A stretch of DNA of 64,000 bases from Actinomycetospora succinea (GCF_004363095.1 NZ_SNYO01000013.1:1-64000), one strand, 5' to 3'; shown: positions 33,402 through 42,743, counted from the stretch's first letter. Notes: a model not told the origin generated them from the letters alone. Program-made: numbers and translations.

Positions 33402-36023
33402 GTGACGAGCCCGACCGACCAGCAGACCACCGCGACCGCCGCGGGCACCGACACGGGCGACGTCCTGCCCGGCGGCGCCGTCGTCGACGACTTCACCCTG
33501 ACCTGGACCGGCCTCGAGCCCGACGACGAGGGCCTGCGCGAGGCGCTGACCAGCACCGGCAACGGCTACTTCTGCACCCGCGGCGCCGCCGAGTGGGAGG
33601 ACACCGACGCGCCGAAGCACTACGCCGGCACCTACGCCCACGGCGCGTACAACCGCGAGACCACGATCCTGGGCGGGCGCCCGGTCCTCAACGAGGACCT
33701 CGTCAACCTGCCGAACTGGCTTGTCCTCAAGCTGCGGATCGAGGGCGAGGAGGCCATCCGTCTCGACAACGTCGAGGTGCTGGACTACCGCCACTCCTAC
33801 GACATCCGCACGGCGATGGTCACGCGCGAGTTCCGCTTCCGCGACCGCGCGGGGCGCGAGACGACGCTGCGCAGCCGCCGCTTCGTGTCGATGGCGCACA
33901 GCCACCAGGCGGCCATGGAGTGGACGGTCACGGCCGAGAACTGGTCGGGGCGGATCGGCATCGTCTCGGCGATCGACGGCCGCGTCGACAACACGATGGT
34001 CGCCCGCTACCGCGACCTCGAGGGCCGCCACCTCGACCCCGTCACCCCGCGCACGTTCGGGCCGGAGATCATCGCGCTCAAGGTGCGGACGCGGCAGTCG
34101 AACCTCTACGTCTCCGAGGCCGCCCGCACCCGGGTGTACCGCGGCCGCGGGCGCGGCTGGGAGAAGGTGGAGCCGGTCCGCACGCTCCACCAGATGAACG
34201 ACTACGTGCAGCAGGTGCTCGACCTCGACCTCACCGAGGGCGAGACCGTGCGCGTCGAGAAGATCGTCTCGTTCTTCACCAGCCACGACAACGCGATCAC
34301 CGAGACGCTGACCGCCGCCGGGCGCCACGTCGAGCGCTACCCGGACTTCGCGGGCTGCCTCGCCGAGCACGTCGACGCCTGGGACGAGTACTGGGACGTC
34401 TGCGACCTCGAGGTGCCGGGCGTCCCGCGCGTCCAGCTGCTGCTGCGCTTCCACCAGGCTCACGTGCTGCAGGTCTGCTCGCGGCACACCGCCCGCCACG
34501 ACGCCGGCGTCCCGGCCCGCGGGCTCAACGGCGAGGCCTACCGCGGCCACGTGTTCTGGGACGAGCTCTACGTCTACCCGTTCCTCAACTACCGGCTCCC
34601 GGAGATCACCCGCGGGCTGCTGATGTACCGCTACCGCCGCCTCGCCGAGGCCCGCGCGGCCGCGGCGCTCGAGGGCTACCAGGGCGCGATGTTCCCCTGG
34701 CAGTCGGGCAGCGACGGCACCGAGGAGACGCAGGTCGTCCACCTCAACCCGCTCTCGGGCCAGTGGGACCCGGACCACTCGCACAACCAGCGCCACGTCA
34801 ACGCGGCGATCTTCTACAACGTCTGGCAGTACTACCAGGCCACCGACGACCTGGAGTTCCTGCGCGACTACGGCGCCGAGCTGATGCTCGAGATCGCCCG
34901 GTTCTGGGCGTCGATCGCGCACAAGAACCCGAACACGGGCCGCTACGAGATCCACGGCGTGATGGGGCCCGACGAGTTCCACGAGCGCTACCCGGGCGCG
35001 GAGGCCGGCGGGCTGCGCAACAACGCCTACACCAACGTCATGGTCGCGTGGATCGCCGCGACCGCCCCGAAGGTGCTGGCGCTGCTGCCGAAGAGCCGTC
35101 GCCGGGCGCTGCGCAGCCGTCTCGGGATCACCGACGACGAGATCGCGCGCTGGGCGGAGATGAGCACGTCGATGACCGTGCCCACCCACCGCGACGACGA
35201 CGGGCACCCGGTGATCACGCAGTTCGAGGGCTACGAGGCGCTCGGCGAGCTGAACTGGGACGCGTACCGCGCCAAGCACCGCAACATCCAGCGGATGGAC
35301 CGCATCCTCAAGGCCGAGGGCGACGACCCGGACCACTACAAGCTGGCCAAGCAGGCCGACGCGGTCATGCTGTTCTTCCTGTTCGGCGACGACGAGCTCC
35401 GCGAGATCTTCTCCCGGCTCGGGTACGACGCGATCGCCGACGACACCGACCTCGCGCGCCGCACCATCGACTACTACGACCGGCGCACGTCGCACGGGTC
35501 GACGCTCTCGCTGGTCGCGCACGCCGCGGTGCTGGCCGGCATCGACCCCGAGAGCTCCTGGGAGCGCTTCCTCGTCGCCGTCGAGTCCGACATCGGCGAC
35601 GTGCAGGGCGGCACCACCAAGGAGGGCATCCACATGGGGGTCATGTCGGGGACCCTCGACCTCCTCCAGCGGGCCTACCTCGGGGCCGGCGCCCGCGACG
35701 GCGTGCTCACCTTCGAGCCGCGGCTGACCCAGCGCCTCGACGGGCTGGCGCTCTCGCTGGTCTTCCAGGGCACCGCCCTGCGCGTGTCCGTCGGCGGCGG
35801 CGCGCTGACCGTCGCCGTGCAGTCCGAGGGCTTCAGCCACCCCGTGCGGATCGGGCTCGGCGGCGAGGTCCGCGAGCTCGGGGCCGGCCAGGAGTGGACG
35901 GTGCCGCTCGACCAGCAGGGGCGCATCAGCCCGACCACGACGTCCGCACCGGTCACCGCCGGGATCACGACCACAGCGGGCTCCGCCGACGGCGGCCACG
36001 ACCACGAAGGGAACGGCGCATGA
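33402..36023 (+). CDS. Glycoside hydrolase family 65 (trehalose/maltose phosphorylase-like)
   Basis: 873 residues from GTG 33402 with GGAG upstream. Beta-sandwich N-domain (FTLTWTGLEPDDEGLREALTST... to about 290) and an (alpha/alpha)6 barrel. The general acid lies in GPDEFHERYPG (E525); the phosphate-binding HGST is in RRTSHGSTLSL (near 697). GH65 enzymes phosphorolyse alpha-glucosides with inversion to give beta-glucose 1-phosphate; trehalose (or trehalose-6-P) is favoured by the flanking otsB. The downstream beta-phosphoglucomutase and glucokinase genes would handle both products. Slightly longer than the usual ~780 residues, with a Gly/Thr-rich tail. Coupled to the next gene by ATGA. Confidence 0.9.
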   Translation: MTSPTDQQTTATAAGTDTGDVLPGGAVVDDFTLTWTGLEPDDEGLREALTSTGNGYFCTRGAAEWEDTDAPKHYAGTYAHGAYNRETTILGGRPVLNEDLVNLPNWLVLKLRIEGEEAIRLDNVEVLDYRHSYDIRTAMVTREFRFRDRAGRETTLRSRRFVSMAHSHQAAMEWTVTAENWSGRIGIVSAIDGRVDNTMVARYRDLEGRHLDPVTPRTFGPEIIALKVRTRQSNLYVSEAARTRVYRGRGRGWEKVEPVRTLHQMNDYVQQVLDLDLTEGETVRVEKIVSFFTSHDNAITETLTAAGRHVERYPDFAGCLAEHVDAWDEYWDVCDLEVPGVPRVQLLLRFHQAHVLQVCSRHTARHDAGVPARGLNGEAYRGHVFWDELYVYPFLNYRLPEITRGLLMYRYRRLAEARAAAALEGYQGAMFPWQSGSDGTEETQVVHLNPLSGQWDPDHSHNQRHVNAAIFYNVWQYYQATDDLEFLRDYGAELMLEIARFWASIAHKNPNTGRYEIHGVMGPDEFHERYPGAEAGGLRNNAYTNVMVAWIAATAPKVLALLPKSRRRALRSRLGITDDEIARWAEMSTSMTVPTHRDDDGHPVITQFEGYEALGELNWDAYRAKHRNIQRMDRILKAEGDDPDHYKLAKQADAVMLFFLFGDDELREIFSRLGYDAIADDTDLARRTIDYYDRRTSHGSTLSLVAHAAVLAGIDPESSWERFLVAVESDIGDVQGGTTKEGIHMGVMSGTLDLLQRAYLGAGARDGVLTFEPRLTQRLDGLALSLVFQGTALRVSVGGGALTVAVQSEGFSHPVRIGLGGEVRELGAGQEWTVPLDQQGRISPTTTSAPVTAGITTTAGSADGGHDHEGNGA

Positions 36024-36769
36024 GCGGGTTCACGGGAGCGATCTTCGACGTGGACGGCGTCCTCGTCGACTCCCCGCACGAGGAGGCCTGGCGCGAGTCG
36101 CTGCGCGAGCTCATGGAGGGGCCCTGGTCGGACATCGTGTCGCAGACCAGCTACACGCCGGAGAAGTTCACGCCGGCGCTCTACCACGAGCGCATGTCGG
36201 GCAAGCCGCGCAAGGCCGGCGCCACCGCGGCGCTCGAGTACTTCGGCGTGCCCGACATCGACCGCCGGGTGCAGGAGTACGGCGAGTACAAGCAGGAGAT
36301 GATCATTCGGCTGATCTCCGAGGGGCGGTTCTCGGCCTACGACGACGCCGTGCAGTTCGTCGTCAACGTCAAGCAGGCCGGCATCCCGATCGCCGCCGCA
36401 TCGTCGTCGAAGAACGCGAAGCTCTTCCTCGAGCGCGTCGACCTGTCCCGCTTCGGGGCCGAGGGCAACCTCCACGGCTACTTCGACGTCGACGTCTCAG
36501 GCCGCGACTTCGCCCAGGGCAAGCCCAACCCGGAGATCTTCCTGACGGCCGCCTCCGAGCTCGGCGTCGACCCGTCCGCCGCGTTCGTCGCGGAGGACGC
36601 CGTCAACGGCATCCAGGCGGCGAAGGCCGGCGGCTTCGGCGCGCTCGGGGTGTCCCGGGCCGACGACGTCGACGCGCTGGCCGCCGAGGGCGCCGACGTC
36701 GTCGTCACCGACATGGGGACGATCGACCTGTCCGCGCTCGGCCGGGGCGAGCTGGTGAGGAAGTCATGA
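36020..36769 (+). CDS. Beta-phosphoglucomutase (HAD superfamily)
   Basis: 249 residues with HAD motif I FDVDGVLVDS (D10 nucleophile, D12 acid/base), motif II AASSSKN, the lysine motif GKPNPEIF and motif IV VAEDAVNGIQAA. The helical cap (about 20-95) fits the beta-PGM subgroup. It converts beta-glucose 1-phosphate to glucose 6-phosphate. Start and stop overlap both neighbours by 4 bp. Confidence 0.88.
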   Translation: MSGFTGAIFDVDGVLVDSPHEEAWRESLRELMEGPWSDIVSQTSYTPEKFTPALYHERMSGKPRKAGATAALEYFGVPDIDRRVQEYGEYKQEMIIRLISEGRFSAYDDAVQFVVNVKQAGIPIAAASSSKNAKLFLERVDLSRFGAEGNLHGYFDVDVSGRDFAQGKPNPEIFLTAASELGVDPSAAFVAEDAVNGIQAAKAGGFGALGVSRADDVDALAAEGADVVVTDMGTIDLSALGRGELVRKS

Positions 36770-37743
36770 GCGGGCTGACCGTCGGCGTGGACGTCGGCGG
36801 CACCAAGATCGCGGCGGGGGTCGTCGACGAGGCCGGGAAGCTGATCGCCTCGACCCGCCGGGAGACGCCGGCGACCGACACGCACATGGTCCTCGAGGCC
36901 ATCGCCGACGGCGCGCGCGAGCTGCGCGCAGGCCACGACATCGTCGGCGTCGGCATCGGGGCGGCCGGGTTCGTCGACGCCGGGCGGGCCAAGGTGCTCT
37001 TCGCGCCCAACCTGGCCTGGCGCGACGAGGACCTGCGCGGCGAGCTGTCGATGGCGCTCGACCTGCCGGTGGTGGTCGAGAACGACGCCAACGCCGTGGC
37101 CTGGGCGGAGTCACGGTTCGGCGCGGGCCGCGACCACGACGACCTCGTCGCCATCACGATCGGCACGGGCGTCGGCGGCGGCATCGTCAGCAACGGGCGG
37201 CTGCTGCGCGGCGGGTTCGGGGTGGCGGCCGAGATCGGCCACATCACGATGGTCCCGTACGGGCGCCGGTGCGGCTGCGGGCTGCAGGGCTGCTGGGAGC
37301 AGTACGGGTCCGGGCGGGCGCTCGTGGGGGAGGCCCGGGAGATCGCCCGGCACTCGCCCGCGTTCGCGGCCGGCCTGCTCGCGGCCGCCGGCGGCGACCC
37401 CGAGGCGATCACCGGGGAGATGGTGACGGCCGCGGCACAACAGGGCGACGTGGGTGCGCTGCACTGCTTCGACGAGATCGGCCGCTGGATCGGCCTCGGT
37501 CTCGCCCAGCTGGCGGCCGTGCTCGACCCGAGCCTGTTCGTCATCGGCGGCGGCGTGTCCGCGGCCGGTGAGGTCCTGCGGGGCCGGGTCGAGGAGACCT
37601 TCCGAGCGAATCTCACGGGACGCGGCCACCGGCCCGTCGCCGAGGTGCGGCTCGCGGAGTTGGGGTGGGAATCCGGGATGGTCGGCGCCGCCGACCTCGC
37701 CCGGACCAGTGACGACAGTGCCGTACCGGGGAGTGACCAATGA
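36766..37743 (+). CDS. glkA: ROK-family glucokinase
   Basis: 325 residues. ATP-binding DVGGTKIA, then VVENDANAVAWAE, AITIGTGVGGGIV, and the ROK zinc motif EIGHITMV with CGCGLQGCWEQY. All catalytic features intact (D in END), unlike the ROK regulator upstream. Phosphorylates free glucose, the second product of the GH65 reaction or imported sugar. ATGA overlaps on both sides. Confidence 0.9.
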   Translation: MSGLTVGVDVGGTKIAAGVVDEAGKLIASTRRETPATDTHMVLEAIADGARELRAGHDIVGVGIGAAGFVDAGRAKVLFAPNLAWRDEDLRGELSMALDLPVVVENDANAVAWAESRFGAGRDHDDLVAITIGTGVGGGIVSNGRLLRGGFGVAAEIGHITMVPYGRRCGCGLQGCWEQYGSGRALVGEAREIARHSPAFAAGLLAAAGGDPEAITGEMVTAAAQQGDVGALHCFDEIGRWIGLGLAQLAAVLDPSLFVIGGGVSAAGEVLRGRVEETFRANLTGRGHRPVAEVRLAELGWESGMVGAADLARTSDDSAVPGSDQ

Positions 37744-39182
37744 CCGATCCAACACCGGGGGCACCCGGTTCCAGGGAGAAGACGACCGCCAAGGCGATCC
37801 TCATCTCGATCGTCGCCGCGGTCGGCGGCTTCTTGTTCGGCTTCGACTCCAGCGTCATCAACGGCGCCGTCGACGCCCTGAACGACCAGTTCGGCCTGCA
37901 GGACAGCCCGCTGCTCTCGGGCTTCGCGGTGGCCGTGGCCCTCCTGGGCTCCGCGGTCGGCGCCTGGTTCGCCGGCCCGTTCGCGGACCGCTACGGCCGT
38001 GTCCGCGTCATGCTCATCGCGGCCGCGCTGTTCGCGATCAGCTCGATCGGATCCGGTCTCGCGTTCGCGGTCTGGGACCTCATCATCTGGCGCTTCCTCG
38101 CCGGCGTCGGCATCGGCATCGCCTCGGTGATCGCCCCCGCCTACATCGCGGAGATCGCGCCCGCCCACATCCGCGGGCGGCTCGCGTCCCTGCAGCAGAT
38201 GGCGATCGTGCTCGGCATCTTCGTCGCCCTGCTCTCCGACGCCCTGCTCGCGGGCGTGGCCGGCGGTGCCGCGAACACGTTCTGGCTGGGCCTCGAGGCC
38301 TGGCGCTGGATGTTCCTCGTCGGCATCATCCCGTCGGTCATCTACGCCATCCTCGCCCTGCGGATCCCCGAGTCGCCGCGCTACCTCGTGGCCAAGGGAC
38401 GCATGGAGGAGGCGAGCCGGGTCCTCGCGAACGTCCTCGGCCAGTCCGTCGAGTCGGTGCAGCACAAGGTCGGCGAGATCGCCGAGACGCTGCGCCGCGA
38501 GGACAAGCCCAGCCTGCGCGACCTGCGGGGGAGCGCCGCGGGCCTGCGCCCGATCGTCTGGGTCGGCATCCTGCTGTCGGTCTTCCAGCAGTTCGTCGGC
38601 ATCAACGTGATCTTCTACTACTCGACGACGCTGTGGCAGGCCGTCGGGTTCTCGGAGAGCGACTCGTTCCTGGCGTCGGTCATCAACTCGCTGGTCAACG
38701 TGCTCGCCACCGTCGTCGCGATCCTCATCGTCGACAAGGTGGGCCGCAAGCCGATGCTGCTCGGCGGGTCGGCGGGCATGGTCGTCACGCTCGCGATCAT
38801 GGCGATCGCGTTCTCGCAGGCCGTGATCACGGTCGGCGAGGACGGGTCCGAGACCCCGAACCTGCCCGGCCCGTGGGGCCCGATCGCGCTCGTCGCGGCG
38901 AACCTCTACGTGGTCGCGTTCGCGGTCTCGTGGGGCCCGGTCGTGTGGGTGCTGCTCGGTGAGATGTTCCCGAACTGGCTGCGTGCCGCCGCCCTGTCGG
39001 TCGCCGCGGCCGCGCAGTGGATCGCGAACTTCCTCATCACCGTGTCGTTCCAGGCGCTCGCCGACATCGGCCTGACCCTGGCGTACGGGCTCTACGCCCT
39101 GTTCGCGCTCCTGTCCTTCCTGTTCGTCAGCAAGTACGTGCAGGAGACCAAGGGCAAGGAGCTCGAGGAGATGGTGGCCTAG
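37740..39182 (+). CDS. Sugar/H+ symporter (MFS, SP family, GlcP/XylE-like)
   Basis: 480 residues, 12 helices. Sugar-porter signatures: GGFLFGFDSSVINGA in helix 1, ADRYGRVRVML, PAYIAEIAPAHIRGRL, PESPRYLV and the closing VQETKGKELEEM (usual PETKG). Q in FQQFVGINVIFYYS is a sugar-binding residue of the glucose/xylose group. It should import glucose or a related monosaccharide for the kinase encoded just upstream. A long perfect hairpin terminates the cassette 42 bp downstream. Confidence 0.9.
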   Translation: MTDPTPGAPGSREKTTAKAILISIVAAVGGFLFGFDSSVINGAVDALNDQFGLQDSPLLSGFAVAVALLGSAVGAWFAGPFADRYGRVRVMLIAAALFAISSIGSGLAFAVWDLIIWRFLAGVGIGIASVIAPAYIAEIAPAHIRGRLASLQQMAIVLGIFVALLSDALLAGVAGGAANTFWLGLEAWRWMFLVGIIPSVIYAILALRIPESPRYLVAKGRMEEASRVLANVLGQSVESVQHKVGEIAETLRREDKPSLRDLRGSAAGLRPIVWVGILLSVFQQFVGINVIFYYSTTLWQAVGFSESDSFLASVINSLVNVLATVVAILIVDKVGRKPMLLGGSAGMVVTLAIMAIAFSQAVITVGEDGSETPNLPGPWGPIALVAANLYVVAFAVSWGPVVWVLLGEMFPNWLRAAALSVAAAAQWIANFLITVSFQALADIGLTLAYGLYALFALLSFLFVSKYVQETKGKELEEMVA

Positions 39183-39223
39183 CCGCGCTCCCGGGGGCGG
39201 TCGCGCCCCGACCTCGCGGAACG

Positions 39224-39264
39224 AACGCGCCGTTCGCTGCTTCCGTCGCAGCGAACGGCGCGTT
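39224..39264 (+). terminator. Strong hairpin terminator of the sugar cassette
   Basis: 17-bp perfect arms (39224-39240 and 39248-39264) around TTCCGTC, followed by TGTGT. Separates the inserted cassette from pimA. Confidence 0.88.
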
Positions 39265-39318
39265 TGTGTCCACGTCGAGCCGTGCGGACGGCGTCACGAG
39301 GGCATCACCGGGCGCCGA

Positions 39319-39324
39319 TAGGCT
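39319..39324 (+). promoter_or_regulatory. Putative -10 of pimA
   Basis: TAGGCT ends 9 bases before the pimA ATG; no ribosome site is evident, so the transcript is short-leadered or leaderless. pimA therefore seems to have its own promoter, as needed after separation from the thrS-patA operon. Confidence 0.35.
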
Positions 39325-39333
39325 GGCGGCGCC

Positions 39334-40530
39334 ATGCGCATCGGGATCGTGTGTCCGTACTCGCTGGACGTCGCCGGCGGGGTCCAGGCGCACGTCCTCG
39401 ACCTCGCCGCGGCCCTGACGGGTCTGGGCCACCACGTCGACGTCCTCGCGCCGGCGGGCCAGGACACCCCGGTGCCCGCGGGGGTCACGCGGGCCGGGCG
39501 CTCGCTCGGCATCCCGTACAACGGCTCGGTGGCGCGCCTGACGTTCGGGCCGGTCTCGCTGGCCCGGGTCCGGCGCTGGCTGCGGGACGGCGACTTCGAC
39601 GTCCTGCACGTCCACGAGCCGACGGCCCCGAGCCTGTCGTTCCTCGCGCTCGTGGTCGCCGAGGGCCCGGTGGTGGCGACGTTCCACACGTCGACCCCGC
39701 GCTCGCGGACGATGACCTTCTTCGAACCGGTGCTGCGCCCCCTGCTCGAGCGCGTGACCGCGCGGATCGCGGTGTCGCCGCTGGCGCGCCAGGTCTACGT
39801 CGAGCACCTCGGCGGCGACGCCGGGGAGATCCCGAACGGCGTGGACGTGTCCGCGTTCGCCGACGCGCCCCCGCTGCCGGGCCACACACACCACGGCAAC
39901 GGCGCGACGGTCGGGTTCGTCGGGCGCTACACCGAGCCGCGCAAGGGCATGCCGCTGCTGCTCGAGGCCCTGCGCCCGCTCGCCGCGCAGCGCCCCGACC
40001 TGCGGCTCGTCGTGGTCGGGCGGGGCGACGAGGACGAGCTGCGCGAGCAGGCGGGCCCCGGGCTCGCCGACCGGATCGAGCTCCTCGGCGCCGTCGACGA
40101 GCCGACCAAGGCGGCCATGCTCGCCTCGGTGGACCTGCTCGCCACCCCCAACACCGGCGGCGAGAGCTTCGGCGTCGTACTCGCCGAGGGCATGGCGGCC
40201 GGGGCGCCGGTGGTCGCGAGCGACATCGACGCCTTCCGCCGTGTGCTCGGCGACCCGCCGGCGGGCGTCGCGGTGCCGAGCGGGGACGCCGCCGCCTGGA
40301 GCGCCGCGGTCGGCGCGCTCCTCGACGACCCCGCCCGCCGCGACGCCCTGCGCGCCGCCGGGCGCCGCCGGGTGGCCGCGTTCGACTGGTCGGTCGTGGC
40401 CGCTGCCGTCCTGCGGGTGTACGAGGTCGCCGTGGCGGCCGATCCCCGCCGGGTGGGGGCGAGCGGGTCCCTCCCGACGGGATCCCGCGAGCACGGCCGT
40501 CGCGCGCACGACCTACCGTCGTCGCCGTGA
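39334..40530 (+). CDS. pimA: Phosphatidylinositol alpha-mannosyltransferase
   Basis: 398 residues, GT4/GT-B fold. The N-terminal CPYSLDVAGGVQAHVLDLA, HVHEPTAPSLS and ATFHTS, and the GT4 signature ESFGVVLAEGMAAGAPVVAS with nucleotide-binding GRYTEPRKGMPLLLEA, match PimA. It transfers mannose from GDP-mannose to phosphatidylinositol at the inner membrane face. The stop overlaps the Nudix start (GTGA), as in mycobacteria. The last ~25 residues are polar and unlike the fold. Confidence 0.92.
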   Translation: MRIGIVCPYSLDVAGGVQAHVLDLAAALTGLGHHVDVLAPAGQDTPVPAGVTRAGRSLGIPYNGSVARLTFGPVSLARVRRWLRDGDFDVLHVHEPTAPSLSFLALVVAEGPVVATFHTSTPRSRTMTFFEPVLRPLLERVTARIAVSPLARQVYVEHLGGDAGEIPNGVDVSAFADAPPLPGHTHHGNGATVGFVGRYTEPRKGMPLLLEALRPLAAQRPDLRLVVVGRGDEDELREQAGPGLADRIELLGAVDEPTKAAMLASVDLLATPNTGGESFGVVLAEGMAAGAPVVASDIDAFRRVLGDPPAGVAVPSGDAAAWSAAVGALLDDPARRDALRAAGRRRVAAFDWSVVAAAVLRVYEVAVAADPRRVGASGSLPTGSREHGRRAHDLPSSP

Positions 40531-41576
40531 CCCTCCTCGGCCCCACCGGCGTGCTGGTGGTCATCGTCGCCACCGCGGTCCTCCTGCTGGTGATCGTCAC
40601 CGGGGCGGTGCTGGTGGCGCGGGCGCGCCGGCTCGACCGCCTGCACGTGCGCACCGACGCCGCGGCGGCCGGGCTCGCGGCCGTGCTCGACCGGCGGGCC
40701 GCGGTCGTGCGGGCCATCGCGGCGACGGCCGGGCCGGTCGCGCTCGCCGACGCCGACCGGCGGACCCTGCGCGCCGCCGCCCGCGCGGCCACCGCGACGC
40801 GCGCGGCCGGCGAGGGCGTCCTGGACGCGGAGCGCGAGGCGGCCGAGAACGACCTGACCCGCGCCCTCGCGCCCCTCGACACCGCCGCGCTGCCCGCCGA
40901 CCTCGCCGCCGAGCTCGCCGACGCCCACGCCCGGGTCTCCGTGGCACGCCGCATCCACAACGACGCCGTCCGCGACACCCGGGCCCTGCGCGGGCGCCGC
41001 ATGGTCCGCCTCCTGCGCCTCGCCGGCACGGCGCCCGTGCCGCGCTACTTCGAGATCGCCGAGCCCGGGCCCGACGGCCTGCCGCTCGAGCCCGCCGTCC
41101 GCGTCGCCCAGGACGCCGTGCGGGCGATCGTCATCGACGCCGACGGCCGGGTCCTGCTGTTCGAGGGCGTCGACCCGGCCCGGCCCGCCGAGACGTTCTG
41201 GTTCGCCCCCGGCGGCGGCGTCCGCGCGGGCGAGGAGGCGGTGGCGGCCGTCGTGCGCACGGTGGGGGAGGAGACCGGGCTCGCCGTGCTCGCGAACCAG
41301 GTCCGCGGGCCGCTGTGGGTGCGCGAGGTGGTCTTCGAGGCCGACGGCACGACCTACGCCGGCCGCGAGCTCTTCCACGCCGTGCACGTCCCGAGCGGCG
41401 ACGTCGACTCGAGCACGTTCACCGAGCACGAGGCGCGCACCGTGAAGGGCCACCGCTGGTGGACCCCCGCCGAGCTGGCCGTGACGCTCGACGTCGTCCA
41501 CCCCCACCAGCTCCCCGGCCTGCTCGCCGACCCCCGCACGCTGGAGCCGGGCCCGGTCCCGCTGGCCATCCACTAG
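40527..41576 (+). CDS. Membrane-anchored LemA-like/Nudix protein (Rv2609c-like)
   Basis: 349 residues. One N-terminal helix (about 8-30), a LemA-like coiled domain (about 35-160, ending [16 protein letters not shown]) and a C-terminal Nudix domain. The Nudix box [20 protein letters not shown] has the usual Gx5E and EE but a Thr in place of the Glu of the RE pair. The last two Glu that bind metal are kept, so activity may remain. Same gene order as mycobacterial Rv2609c beside pimA. The stop shares CTAG with the facing VOC gene. Confidence 0.85.
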   Translation: MTLLGPTGVLVVIVATAVLLLVIVTGAVLVARARRLDRLHVRTDAAAAGLAAVLDRRAAVVRAIAATAGPVALADADRRTLRAAARAATATRAAGEGVLDAEREAAENDLTRALAPLDTAALPADLAAELADAHARVSVARRIHNDAVRDTRALRGRRMVRLLRLAGTAPVPRYFEIAEPGPDGLPLEPAVRVAQDAVRAIVIDADGRVLLFEGVDPARPAETFWFAPGGGVRAGEEAVAAVVRTVGEETGLAVLANQVRGPLWVREVVFEADGTTYAGRELFHAVHVPSGDVDSSTFTEHEARTVKGHRWWTPAELAVTLDVVHPHQLPGLLADPRTLEPGPVPLAIH

Positions 41577-41974
41577 CCCACGACGGCGTCCGCGTACTCC
41601 GCCCCGACGGGGATCTCGGTGATGACGTCGACGAGCACCCCGGCGGGGTCGGCGACGATGAAGTGGCGCTGCCCGAACTCCTCGGAGCGCAGGTCCAGCT
41701 CGGGGCGCAGGCCCCCGCGGACGACGAGGCGCTCGTACTCGGCGTCGACGTCGGGCACCTCGACGTTGAGCAGCAGGCCGCGCGCCGTGGCCCGGAAGCC
41801 GGCGGGGACCGTCGGGTGGTCGGCGGCGACGAAGGCCAGCTCATGGGCGCCCCGGCGCAGGCTCACGTACCAGTCGACCTCGAAGACGACCTCGAAGCCG
41901 AAGTGCTCGACCCAGAAGCGCCGGGAGGCGGCGACGTCGTCGACGCCGAGGACGGGGTAGAAGCCGATCTCCAT
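41573..41974 (-). CDS. VOC-family (glyoxalase/bleomycin-resistance-like) protein
   Basis: 133 residues from ATG 41974. Single-domain [59 protein letters not shown] and a final [20 protein letters not shown]. These dimerise to form a metal site and often bind or inactivate small toxic compounds. Divergent from a TetR regulator, with two TetR-type operators in the gap, so almost certainly its target. Confidence 0.88.
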   Translation of the reverse strand: MEIGFYPVLGVDDVAASRRFWVEHFGFEVVFEVDWYVSLRRGAHELAFVAADHPTVPAGFRATARGLLLNVEVPDVDAEYERLVVRGGLRPELDLRSEEFGQRHFIVADPAGVLVDVITEIPVGAEYADAVVG

Positions 41975-41989
41975 GGTGGGGTCCTTTCG

Positions 41990-42004
41990 CGTACCGTTGG
42001 TACG
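41990..42004. promoter_or_regulatory. TetR operator 1 (VOC/TetR gap)
   Basis: CGTACC-GTT-GGTACG, perfect 6-bp arms. Lies between the proposed -10 of the VOC gene and its start. Confidence 0.75.
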
Positions 42005-42007
42005 TGA

Positions 42008-42036
42008 AGAATGCTGACGTACCATCGGTACGTCAA
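42008..42036 (-). promoter_or_regulatory. Promoter of the VOC gene
   Basis: Minus strand: TTGACG, 17-base spacer, CATTCT. The -35 and spacer contain operator 2; operator 1 lies just downstream. Repression by the divergently encoded TetR is therefore physically plausible. Confidence 0.5.
42017..42033. promoter_or_regulatory. TetR operator 2 (VOC/TetR gap)
   Basis: ACGTACC-ATC-GGTACGT, perfect 7-bp arms, 28 bp centre-to-centre from operator 1. Confidence 0.75.
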
Positions 42037-42057
42037 GTCCCTTCCCGAGGAGGTCGC

Positions 42058-42642
42058 GTGGCCGGGGTGCGGGTGGAGCAGCGGGAGCGGACGCGCCGCG
42101 CGCTCGTCGAGCAGGCGCGGGCACTGTTCGCGACGCGCGGGTACGGCGACGTCGGGCTGGCCGAGATCGTGGCCGCGGCGGGCGTCACCAAGGGGGCGCT
42201 CTACCACCAGTTCGACGGCAAGACCGACCTGTTCCGCGCGGTGCTCGCCGACGTCCTGGACGGGGTCGCCGCGGCGGTCGTGGCGGCGGCCGAGGCGCAG
42301 GGTGACGACCCGTGGGCGCAGTTCACGGCCGGGAGCCGGGCCTTCCTGGTGGCGAGCACCGACCCCGCGGTCGCGCGGATCGCGCTCGTCGACGGGCCGG
42401 CGGTGCTCGGCTGGACGGAGTGGCGCGCGGTGGACGAGGCCACCTCGGGGCGCCACCTCGTCGAGGCACTCGAGACGCTCGTGGCCCGGGGCGTGCTCGC
42501 GCCGCGCCCGGTCGAGCCGCTGGCCCACCTGCTCGGCGGGGCGATGAACGAGGCGGCCCTGTGGCTCGCGGTCACCGACGAGCCCGGCGCACTGGAGCGG
42601 GTGTGGGCGGAGCTGCTGGCGATGATGGAGGCCCTGCGCTGA
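42058..42642 (+). CDS. TetR-family transcriptional regulator
   Basis: 194 residues from GTG 42058 with GAGGAGG upstream. N-terminal helix-turn-helix [48 protein letters not shown], then an all-helical ligand domain. Divergent from the VOC gene and presumably autoregulated via the two palindromes at 41990-42033. Ligand unknown. Confidence 0.9.
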   Translation: MAGVRVEQRERTRRALVEQARALFATRGYGDVGLAEIVAAAGVTKGALYHQFDGKTDLFRAVLADVLDGVAAAVVAAAEAQGDDPWAQFTAGSRAFLVASTDPAVARIALVDGPAVLGWTEWRAVDEATSGRHLVEALETLVARGVLAPRPVEPLAHLLGGAMNEAALWLAVTDEPGALERVWAELLAMMEALR

Positions 42643-42743
42643 GAGGGGCGGTAGGCGTGCACCGCATCACGTCACCGGGGCCTCACGCGGCCGTACCATC
42701 GCGACGAGACGCCGCCGTCGATGTGCACCACCGGAGGACCACC

